Assembly: GCF_017876625.1 (NCBI RefSeq) | Contig: NZ_JAGIOH010000001.1 | Coordinates: 2,852,001 to 2,916,000 of the forward strand | Reading direction: 5' to 3' | DNA: 64,000 nucleotides | Origin: Streptomyces syringium | Lineage (GTDB): Bacteria; Actinomycetota; Actinomycetes; Streptomycetales; Streptomycetaceae | Shown: one piece after another, positions 16,820 through 24,095 of the stretch | How the letters are laid out: every line of letters starts with the position of its first letter | Numbering within the stretch: the stretch's first letter is position 1 | Translations under genes and position numbers: made by a program | Notes under the pieces: generated by a model | What the model was told of the DNA's origin: nothing | The model's input: the letters and a program-made list of their open reading frames with translations, nothing else | Database searches by the model: none

Positions 16820-17206
16820 GTGAACAGTTCGCAGCGCCTTCGCCTCTTGGCCGTCAGTCTTGTCACCGCAGCGGTGGCGTCGATCTCCGGCCCGGCGGTG
16901 GCCGCAACGGCGACCGTGGGTCCCCCCGGCAGGGGCGGACACGAAAACACCCAGACTTGCTACACGGACGTCGCACCGCAAGACTTCAAAGGGTTCAGCA
17001 AGCACGCCCTGCAGCGCATGGCCGAGCGCGGGGTGAGCGAGGACGAAATCAGGAACGGTGTCCGTATCGGCGCCCGAACCGCCTCCTGCCAGCGGAACGG
17101 CAACTGGAAGTACACGCTCGGAATGTCCAACGGTGAGCTGGTGGTCATCGTCGGCATCAGTACCGGAGGCTGGAACGTCGTCACCGTTTTCTGGAAGGGC
17201 GAGTAG
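16820..17206 (+). CDS. Secreted DUF4258-like small protein
   Basis: 128 residues from a GTG. A Sec signal peptide spans about residues 1-29 (RLRLLAVSLVTAAVASISG, AVAA cleavage). The mature part contains FSKHALQRMAERGVSEDEI followed by I...GA, the DUF4258 pattern (H...RM..R.(I/V)S..(E/D)I), and ends in strands (LVVIVGISTGG, NVVTVFW) like the RelE/BrnT fold. Two Cys may form a disulfide. It lies beside the crystallin/GT4 locus. A secreted toxin-fold protein is unusual; enzymatic activity is not shown by the sequence. Confidence 0.65.
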   Translation: MNSSQRLRLLAVSLVTAAVASISGPAVAATATVGPPGRGGHENTQTCYTDVAPQDFKGFSKHALQRMAERGVSEDEIRNGVRIGARTASCQRNGNWKYTLGMSNGELVVIVGISTGGWNVVTVFWKGE

Positions 17207-17236
17207 GACTGGGCCGTCTCCTTCGGTTTGACAGCC

Positions 17237-17270
17237 CCGGGGGGGCACACCGAGTCCGGTGGCCCCCCGG
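17237..17270. terminator. Strong hairpin between convergent genes
   Basis: CCGGGGGG (from 17237) pairs with CCCCCCGG (to 17270), extended inward by CACC/GGTG. It lies between the stops of the DUF4258-like gene and the DUF445 gene, fitting a bidirectional terminator. Confidence 0.7.
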
Positions 17271-17283
17271 CAGGGGCAACGCG

Positions 17284-18609
17284 TCACGCCCCCAGCAGGC
17301 GCGACACCGTGAAGATGCCCAGGCCCGCCAGCGCGCCCACCACCGTGCCGTTGATCCTGATGAACTGCAGGTCCCTGCCGATGTGGGCCTCGATCTTGCG
17401 GGTGGTCTGCTCGGGGTCCCAGCTCGCCACCGTGTCCGTGATCAGCAGCGTGATCTCGTCCCGGTACGTCGTCACCACATAGACGGCCGCGTCCTCCAGC
17501 CAGCCGTCGATCTTGGCGCGGAGCCGGTCGTCGCTCGTCATGCGCGCGCCCAGGGAGAGAATCGAGGCGCGGACCCGCATCCGCAGCTCGCTGCGCTCGT
17601 CCTCGGCCGCCGCGACCATCATCGCCCGCACCGAACCCCACGCCGAGGCGATCAGGTCCTGCACCTCGGCGCGGCCCAGCACCTCGGACTTGAGCCGCTC
17701 GATCCGCTCCCGGGTGTCCGTGTCGGACTGGAGCTCCTCGGCGAAGTCCGCGAGGAAGCGGTCGATGGCACCGCGCGCCGGGTGGTCCGGCATGTCGCGG
17801 GTCTCGGTCACGAAGCGCAGCAGCTCCTTGTAGACCCGCTCGCCGACCTTGCGGTCCACGAAGCGCGGCGTCCAGCCGGGCGCGCCGCCCGTGACGGCGT
17901 CCATCACCGAGTCGCTGTGCTCGACGAGCCAGTCGTGCGCGCGGACGCACACCAGGTCCACGACCCGGTGGTGGCCGCCGTCCGCGACGATCTTCTCCAG
18001 CATCGCCCCGAGACCCGGGGCGATTTCCTGTGCGTCGGCCCGCCGGTTGATGGCCTCGCCGACGACCGCCTGGACATCGGAGTCGCGCAGAACGGTCAGC
18101 GCGCCGCGCAGCGCGGTGGCCAGCTCGGCGGTGACCCGGTCGGCGTGGTCCGGATCGGCGAGCCAGGTGCCCAGGCGGGAACCGATGCCGACCGCGCGCA
18201 GCCGGCCGCGCACGATGTCGCCGGAGAGGAAGTTCTCACCGACGAATTCACCGAGGGAGACGCCCAGCTGGTCCTTCTTCGTCGGGATGATGGCCGTGTG
18301 CGGGATGGGCAGGCCCATCGGGCGACGGAAGAGCGCGGTGACGGCGAACCAGTCGGCGAGCGCGCCGACCATGCCGGCCTCGGCGGCGGCCGCCACATAG
18401 GCCGCCCAGCCGCCCGCGCCGGAGGACTGTGCCCACTTCGCGAGGGCGTAGATCACGGCGACGACGGCCAGCAGGCCCGTCGCCGTGGCCTTCATCCGGC
18501 GCACCCCGCGCCGCTTCTCCTCGTCGGCCGCGCTGTAGGTGAATCCGCCGGGCCGAGCGGGCATCACCCTTTCGGCGGCAGCCGACTCCCCCGAATTGGA
18601 CTGAATCAT
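17284..18609 (-). CDS. DUF445 family membrane protein
   Basis: 441 residues. One or two N-terminal membrane segments (TATGLLAVVAVIYALAKWAQ), the DUF445 signature MVGALADWFAVTALFRRPMG then PHTAIIP, a long helical middle, and a C-terminal membrane anchor (VVGALAGLGIFTVSRLL). The family (YheB-like) is widespread but of unknown function. The ATG at 18609 is preferred over a GTG three codons upstream. Confidence 0.85.
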   Translation of the reverse strand: MIQSNSGESAAAERVMPARPGGFTYSAADEEKRRGVRRMKATATGLLAVVAVIYALAKWAQSSGAGGWAAYVAAAAEAGMVGALADWFAVTALFRRPMGLPIPHTAIIPTKKDQLGVSLGEFVGENFLSGDIVRGRLRAVGIGSRLGTWLADPDHADRVTAELATALRGALTVLRDSDVQAVVGEAINRRADAQEIAPGLGAMLEKIVADGGHHRVVDLVCVRAHDWLVEHSDSVMDAVTGGAPGWTPRFVDRKVGERVYKELLRFVTETRDMPDHPARGAIDRFLADFAEELQSDTDTRERIERLKSEVLGRAEVQDLIASAWGSVRAMMVAAAEDERSELRMRVRASILSLGARMTSDDRLRAKIDGWLEDAAVYVVTTYRDEITLLITDTVASWDPEQTTRKIEAHIGRDLQFIRINGTVVGALAGLGIFTVSRLLGA

Positions 18610-18998
18610 CCGTACCACCCGTTCCGGCTGTCGTCATGTGCATTGTCCCTACCCGGGGTACTCGGGGAACGGACCTGGAGTTCCCGTCGTCTGACAAGTC
18701 GCATGTGACACGCCTCGGCGTGGGGCATGTCCCGTGACCGCTTCTGCGACAGTCGTGACCGTTCCGTCGCCGCTTCCGTGGCCACTTGTGTGACCGCTTT
18801 CCCCCGACCGTTCTCCGATCGTTTCCCAGGCCTTCCCGTGACCTTTTGCCGCTCAGCACACCCGCGCCCCACCGTGGGATCATGGCGAGGCGATCGGACC
18901 GCGAGGGCGCTGTTGCTGATCAGTGCCAGTCCCGTCCCGTGGACCCGACCCCTCGGAGCCGTCCGCTCCGCATTCCCCCCTCCAGGAGAAGTCCGCCC
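18610..18998. promoter_or_regulatory. 389-bp divergent spacer with degenerate GTGACCG repeats
   Basis: GTGACCG recurs at 18734, 18755 and 18790 with related variants (GTCGCCGCTTCC, CGACCGTTCTCC, GTGACCTTTTGCC) up to about 18848. The spacing is irregular, 14-35 bp. The array sits between the divergent DUF445 and secreted hydrolase genes and could be a multi-site operator. No gene is seen here. Confidence 0.4.
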
Positions 18999-20324
18999 AT
19001 GAACAGGCCTCCCCTGCCCCGCGGTACGGCCTATGCCGTGCTCGCCGCGCTGGCGGCCCTCGTGATCGTCGTCTCGACCGCGATATTCCTCGGGGTCGGC
19101 GGCCCCGAGGGACGCTCCGCGACGAAGGTGCCCGAGCCCGGCCGCCCCGCCACGTCGGCCGCCTCGGGAGCGTGGATCGGCTCCTGGTCCACCTCACCGT
19201 CCGCCGCCGAGCCGAACACCCCGAACGGTTACGCCGGACAGTCGATCCGCAACGTCGTGCACACCACCATCGGCGGCACCGGCGCGCGCATCCAGCTCTC
19301 CAACCTCTACGGCACCCAGCCGCTGGCCCTCACCCATGTGTCCCTCGCCCTCGCCGCCGGGCCCGGCACCGCCGACGCGGCCTCCGGCAGCATGCGCCGG
19401 CTGACCTTCGGCGCACGGCCCACGGTGACGATCCCCGCCGGGCACTCCGTCATCAGCGACCCCGTGCGGCTCGTCGTCCCCCAGGCGGCCGATCTGCTCG
19501 TCACCACGTACTCGCCGACCCCCTCGGGCCCGGTCACCCATCACCCGCACGCCCGTCAGACCTCCTACCTCGCCCACGGCGACCGGGCCGAGGACCTCGA
19601 CGGCGCGCGCTACCGGACGAAGACCAAGTACTGGCGCTACCTCACCGCCGTGGACGTCTGGAGCAAGGACGCGAAGGGCGCCGTCGCCGTGATCGGCGAC
19701 TCGATCACCGACGGCGTCACCTCCACCCCGAACACCAACCGGCGCTGGACGGACTTCCTCGCGGCCCGGCTGCGCACCGAGCCGGGCGCGCCCGCCTACG
19801 GCGTCCTCAACCAGGGCATCAGCGGCAACCGCGTCCTGCTCGGCAGTTCGGCCACCGTGCCCGCGAACAACCCGAGCGCCCTCGACCGCTTCGAACGTGA
19901 CGTCCTCACCCGCACGGGCGTACGGGTCGTGGTCATGGAGCTGGGCGTCAACGACATCCTCCGTCTGCCGCAGCAGACCGACCCCTCCCGCATCACCGCG
20001 GGGCTGCGGAAGCTGGTCGAGCGGGCACACGCGCGCGGGCTGCGCGTCGTCGGGGCGACGCTGATGCCCTTCGGCGGGCACCGGGGCGGCAAGCCGGTCC
20101 AGGAGTCCGTGCGCCAGGCCGTCAACGAGCAGATCCGGTCCGGGCAGGTCTTCGACGACGTCGTGGACCTCGACGCGGCCCTGCGCGACCCGGCGGACCC
20201 GGAGCGGCTGCTGCCGCTGTACGACTCCGGCGACCACCTCCACCCCAGCGACGCCGGCTACCGGGCGATGGCCGATGCCGTGGACCTCGAAACCCTCAAG
20301 GGACAGGCCTCGGCCGCGCTGTAA
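18999..20324 (+). CDS. Secreted or membrane-anchored SGNH/GDSL hydrolase
   Basis: 441 residues. Signal anchor at residues 12-33 (YAVLAALAALVIVVSTAIFL). The catalytic domain starts near residue 228: VIGDSITDG (Ser235), NQGISGNR, LGVNDI and a C-terminal GDHLHPSDAG block. The preceding part (IGSWSTSP..., beta-rich) is typical of large Streptomyces GDSL esterases. The ATG follows AGGAGAAG. It probably acts outside the cell on an ester, the substrate being unknown. Confidence 0.87.
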   Translation: MNRPPLPRGTAYAVLAALAALVIVVSTAIFLGVGGPEGRSATKVPEPGRPATSAASGAWIGSWSTSPSAAEPNTPNGYAGQSIRNVVHTTIGGTGARIQLSNLYGTQPLALTHVSLALAAGPGTADAASGSMRRLTFGARPTVTIPAGHSVISDPVRLVVPQAADLLVTTYSPTPSGPVTHHPHARQTSYLAHGDRAEDLDGARYRTKTKYWRYLTAVDVWSKDAKGAVAVIGDSITDGVTSTPNTNRRWTDFLAARLRTEPGAPAYGVLNQGISGNRVLLGSSATVPANNPSALDRFERDVLTRTGVRVVVMELGVNDILRLPQQTDPSRITAGLRKLVERAHARGLRVVGATLMPFGGHRGGKPVQESVRQAVNEQIRSGQVFDDVVDLDAALRDPADPERLLPLYDSGDHLHPSDAGYRAMADAVDLETLKGQASAAL

Positions 20325-20366
20325 ACACAGGGAACGCGCCAGGGAACCGCGACGGGAAATGCGACA

Positions 20367-20398
20367 ACGGCCGGGTGGGAGTCCCCCCACCCGGCCGT
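20367..20398. terminator. 13-bp stem-loop between convergent genes
   Basis: ACGGCCGGGTGGG (20367-20379) and CCCACCCGGCCGT (20386-20398) form a perfect stem around a six-base loop, between the stops of the GDSL hydrolase and the DUF1707 gene. Confidence 0.8.
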
Positions 20399-20417
20399 AC
20401 TCACGTGCAAAGCCCCG

Positions 20418-21134
20418 TCACTCCAGCCTCTTGCGCGGCTCCCCGCCGTCCAGGCCGTCACGCGACTCGCCCTCCAGCCGCTCCCGCCGCAGCTCCTCGC
20501 GCAGCCGCTTGCGCTCGGCCCGCGCCCACTTGCGCTCGACACCGACACCGCCCCAGACGGCGAAGCCGGTGATCTTCACCCGCGGGGAGCCGGCGGCCGC
20601 CACATCGCCGCCCCGGTCACCGAAGCCGCCCATGATGCCGATGCCCGACACCTCGACATCGAGATCCGGCGGCGCGATGACCTGCATGCCGCCCATGATG
20701 GCGAAACAGCGGATGACCACCTCGCGGTCCTCGAACCGCGCGTCCCGCAGATCGATCTCGCCGCCGCCCCAGAAGCAGAACGCCGTGAACACACGCGGCA
20801 CCGTCCAGCGGCCCTTGCGCGAGAAACCGCCCAGCACGCCGACGGCACCCTTCGAGGTCGGCGTGCCGCCGATCCGCTCCGGCCAGCTCGCGTCGGCCGG
20901 CGACACCGGGGCCGACGACGCACCGGGCACGACCGCGGACGCGGTGCCCGGCGCCGGGAGATCCCGTACCAGCGGGACCAGCTCACCGTGCGTACGGGCC
21001 TTGTACGCGGCGTCCAGCCGCTGCTCGAACTCCTCCATGTCCAGCCGTCCTTCGGTCACGGCCTCGCGCAGGGCCTCCGCGACCCGCTCGCGCTCGGCGT
21101 CGGACGCCCGCATGTCAGGAAGCTCGCTCATCAT
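20418..21134 (-). CDS. DUF1707 and cell-wall-response domain protein
   Basis: 238 residues. Residues 5-60 carry DUF1707 (MRASDAERERVAEALREAV then LDMEEFEQRLDAAYKART), a putative DNA- or SHOCT-like module. The C-terminal half is a beta-helical region with repeated glycine turns (VLGGFSRKG, FWGGGEIDLRDA, GIMGGFG, FAVWGGVGV), as in LiaF-like cell-wall-active antibiotic response proteins. The far C-terminus is highly charged. It follows the ABC genes by 24 nt, so it is likely their operon partner. Confidence 0.8.
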   Translation of the reverse strand: MMSELPDMRASDAERERVAEALREAVTEGRLDMEEFEQRLDAAYKARTHGELVPLVRDLPAPGTASAVVPGASSAPVSPADASWPERIGGTPTSKGAVGVLGGFSRKGRWTVPRVFTAFCFWGGGEIDLRDARFEDREVVIRCFAIMGGMQVIAPPDLDVEVSGIGIMGGFGDRGGDVAAAGSPRVKITGFAVWGGVGVERKWARAERKRLREELRRERLEGESRDGLDGGEPRKRLE

Positions 21135-21158
21135 GACGAACAGCCTAACGAGCGACCC

Positions 21159-22148
21159 CTACATCCCCGATCGCCGCGCGTACATTTTCGCGATGACGGC
21201 CTCGATGTCCGGCTCCCGGACCGACAGGTCCACCAGCGGATACCGCTCGGCCACCGCCGCCACGATCGGCGCCGCGCTCTGCCCCGCCGCGAACGCCAGC
21301 CACTGACGCGGACCTTCGACCCTGACCGTACTCGCCCCGGGCACCCCCTCGATCGGCGGCAGCTCCCGCTCCAGGTCCACCACCAGCGTCCGCTCGCTCT
21401 CCCCGACCGCGTGCAGCCCGTCCAGCCCGCCGTCGTAGACCAGCCGCCCGTGGTCGATCACCATGACCCGCTTGCACAACTGCTCGATGTCGGTCAGATC
21501 GTGCGTGGTGAGCAGCACCGTCGTACCCCGCTCGGCGTTCACCTCCCGCAGGAACTCCCGCACCTTCGCCTTGCTCACCACGTCCAGACCGATGGTCGGC
21601 TCGTCGAGGTAGAGCACCTCGGGATCGTGCAGCAGGGCGGCGGCGATGTCACCGCGCATCCGCTGGCCGAGGGAGAGCTGCCGCACGGGCACGTCCAGCA
21701 GCGCGCCCAGATCCAGGAGGTCGACGCAGCGCTCCAGGTTCGCGCGGTAACGGGCGTCGGGGATGCGGTACATGCGGCGCACCAGCCCGTAGGAGTCGCG
21801 CAGCGGCAGATCCCACCAGAGCGTGGTGCGCTGCCCGAAGACCACCCCGATGCGGCGGGCGAGCCGGGTGCGCTCGCGGGAGGGATCGATGCCCGCCACG
21901 CGCAGCCGGCCGCCGCTGGGCACGAGGATGCCCGTCAGCATCTTGATCGTGGTGGACTTCCCGGCGCCGTTGGGGCCGATGTAGCCGACCATCTCCCCGC
22001 GCGGCACGGTGAAACCGATGCCGTCCACCGCCCGCACCTGATGCCGCTCCCGGCGCAGGAAGCCCGCCTTGCGGCGCACGTCGAAGACCTTCTCCACACC
22101 GTCCAGTTCGATGAACGTGTCATCGCGGTCACCGGCACCCGTCGCCAC
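21159..22148 (-). CDS. ABC transporter ATP-binding protein (ABC-2 type)
   Basis: 329 residues with Walker A GPNGAGKST, signature LSLGQRMRG, Walker B VLYLDEPT and switch TTHDL. The C-terminal extension after about residue 250 is usual in this exporter class. It starts three bases after the stop of the second permease, forming a three-gene transporter operon. It energises export by the two ABC-2 permeases; the substrate is unknown. Confidence 0.92.
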   Translation of the reverse strand: MATGAGDRDDTFIELDGVEKVFDVRRKAGFLRRERHQVRAVDGIGFTVPRGEMVGYIGPNGAGKSTTIKMLTGILVPSGGRLRVAGIDPSRERTRLARRIGVVFGQRTTLWWDLPLRDSYGLVRRMYRIPDARYRANLERCVDLLDLGALLDVPVRQLSLGQRMRGDIAAALLHDPEVLYLDEPTIGLDVVSKAKVREFLREVNAERGTTVLLTTHDLTDIEQLCKRVMVIDHGRLVYDGGLDGLHAVGESERTLVVDLERELPPIEGVPGASTVRVEGPRQWLAFAAGQSAAPIVAAVAERYPLVDLSVREPDIEAVIAKMYARRSGM

Positions 22149-22151
22149 TGC

Positions 22152-23012
22152 TCAACTCCCCGTACTCCGATAGCTCCTGAGACCCGCCCGCCAGGCCAGC
22201 CCCGAAAGCGCGATCATCACCAGCGCGACCGGCGGGCCGCAGAAGTCCACCCAGCCCGGCAGCCCCAACGGGTCCTCGCGGTCCAGGAGCCGCAGCGCCG
22301 GCAGCCAGTTGACGAAGGCGAGGGGGATCACGAAGGTCACCCCGCGCACCAGCTCCTGGGAGAACACCGTCGGCGGGTACTGCAGAAGGGTCGTGCCGCC
22401 GTAGGTGAAGGAGTTCTGGGCCTGCGAGGCGTCATTGGCCCAGAACTGGAAGGCGGCACCCGCGACGAAGATGGCCGCGAAGATCCCCGCCCCGCTGAGC
22501 AGCATCACCGGCACGAGCAGCACGTCGACCGGCGTCCACGCGATGTCCGCCCGGGCCAGCCCCCAGACCAGCACCACCAGGCCCTGGACGACCCGCCCGA
22601 GCCGGCGCAGCGCGAAGCGGTCGGCGGCGATCTGCGCCAGCACCGGCACCGGGCGGAGCAGCAGCGTGTCGAGCGTGCCGTCACGCACCCGCCGGCCGAC
22701 GCGTTCGGCGTTGCCGAGGAAGAGGTCGACCAGGCCGAACGACGTACTGGTCGCCCCGTACAGCAACGCGATCTCGGGGAGGGAGAAGCCGCCGAGGGCG
22801 TCGATGTGCGAGAACATCAGCAGGATGGCGACGAAATCCAGCCCGCTGGTGAGGAAGTTCCCGACCGCCATCATGACGAAGGACATGCGGTAGGCCATCG
22901 TCGAGCGCACCCACATCGCGACGATCAGCCCGTACGCCCGCAATCCGTGCAGCAGCCGCGGCAGGGGCCCCTCGGCCTCCCGGGCGCCGCTGTCGGGATG
23001 TCGCACCGACAC
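22152..23012 (-). CDS. ABC-2 type permease
   Basis: 286 residues, about six membrane segments, with the conserved LFLGNAERVGRRVRDGTLD and LLLRPVP region of the ABC2_membrane_6 (formerly DUF990) family. The GTG at 23012 has AAGGTGG ahead and lies two bases after the stop of the first permease. It pairs with the neighbouring permease to form a heterodimeric pore. Confidence 0.88.
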   Translation of the reverse strand: MSVRHPDSGAREAEGPLPRLLHGLRAYGLIVAMWVRSTMAYRMSFVMMAVGNFLTSGLDFVAILLMFSHIDALGGFSLPEIALLYGATSTSFGLVDLFLGNAERVGRRVRDGTLDTLLLRPVPVLAQIAADRFALRRLGRVVQGLVVLVWGLARADIAWTPVDVLLVPVMLLSGAGIFAAIFVAGAAFQFWANDASQAQNSFTYGGTTLLQYPPTVFSQELVRGVTFVIPLAFVNWLPALRLLDREDPLGLPGWVDFCGPPVALVMIALSGLAWRAGLRSYRSTGS

Positions 23013-23013
23013 C

Positions 23014-23814
23014 TCAGCCACCTTGGACCACCACCTTGGACGTGGCCAGCGACTGCAGGGCCCGGCCCGCGGCCAGCAGCGCCACCGCCCAGACGGCCTG
23101 GAACGCCAGCGCCCCGGCCAGGGCGGGGCCGGTGTGCTGTCCGAGCAGGACATCGGCCGGCACCTGGAGCATCGCCGCCCAGGGCAGCAGCCGCACGGTC
23201 TCGCCGAAGAGGCCCGGGAAGACGGTCAGCGGCAGCAGCAGCCCGGTGAAGAAGATGCCGAGCAGCACGCTGATCATGTTGACCCCGGCGCCGTCGAGCA
23301 GCCAGAACGCGCACAGCGCCACCAGATAGCGCAGCGCGAAGCTGACGACGACGCCGAGGAAGACCGAGAAGCCGAAGGCCGACCAGCGGGCGGGGTCGGC
23401 GGGCAGGGCCAGATCGAAGGCCAGCGCACCGACGCCCAGCGGCACGATGCCGCGGCCGAGCAGGTGGAAGGCCGCCCGGCCCAGATCGGCGGCGAGCCAC
23501 CACAGCTGGAGGTCGACGGGGCGGTAGAGATCGACGGCGATGTCACCGGACCGGATGCGCTCCTGCAGCTCCTCCTGGAAACCACCGCCCATCAGCTCCA
23601 GGGGGGCGAGCAACGCCTGGGTGACCCAGACGAACGTCAGGGCCTGCGCCTGGTCGTAGCCGCCGAGGTGCGGGCGTTCGTCCCACAGGGCGATGAACGT
23701 ATAGGCGATGATGAAGCCGAAGACCGTATTGGTGAAGACGCCCGCAGCGGTGGCGACCCGGTAGGTGGCGTGCCGGCGGAAGCCGCTGACCGCCACCGCG
23801 GCGTACAGGCGCAT
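23014..23814 (-). CDS. ABC-2 type permease
   Basis: 266 residues, six membrane segments, with ELQERIRSGDIAVDLYRPV, the equivalent of the gating-helix region in its partner. It begins the operon permease-permease-ATPase-DUF1707. Divergent from the penicillin-binding protein gene across a 281-bp spacer. Confidence 0.88.
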   Translation of the reverse strand: MRLYAAVAVSGFRRHATYRVATAAGVFTNTVFGFIIAYTFIALWDERPHLGGYDQAQALTFVWVTQALLAPLELMGGGFQEELQERIRSGDIAVDLYRPVDLQLWWLAADLGRAAFHLLGRGIVPLGVGALAFDLALPADPARWSAFGFSVFLGVVVSFALRYLVALCAFWLLDGAGVNMISVLLGIFFTGLLLPLTVFPGLFGETVRLLPWAAMLQVPADVLLGQHTGPALAGALAFQAVWAVALLAAGRALQSLATSKVVVQGG

Positions 23815-23907
23815 CCCCGTGTCACCCCTTGTCGTTGAACCTCGTTAGTCCGCCCACCCCAAAGCGCTGGAGCTTAGCCGTACGGCTCCGGCCCGGACCA
23901 CGCGTTT

Positions 23908-23925
23908 TTCACTCTTTGGAGTGAA
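23908..23925. promoter_or_regulatory. TTCACTC/GAGTGAA palindrome
   Basis: A perfect 7-bp inverted repeat with a four-base centre lies in the spacer between the divergent ABC exporter and PBP genes. There is no T-run on either side, so an operator is more likely than a terminator. This is inference only. Confidence 0.35.
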
Positions 23926-24095
23926 CAGCCTGACCCAAACGGCTCTTTACAGCTGCCGCAGGTGCGCCACGCCGCTTCGGCACGGACCGCATGGTGCGAG
24001 AGTGTTTTCCGGGGCAGACGACTACATCGGAACGGCCCGACAACACCGTTCGCCGTGGCTGAACCCCCGACGACGGCCGAGGAGTCCCTACAGAC

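Noticed and set aside
20988..23249. 753-codon rightward open frame across the ABC exporter genes
   Set aside because: It is antisense to three convincing transporter genes, rich in His/Arg/Gln/Asp as expected for a GC-bias shadow.
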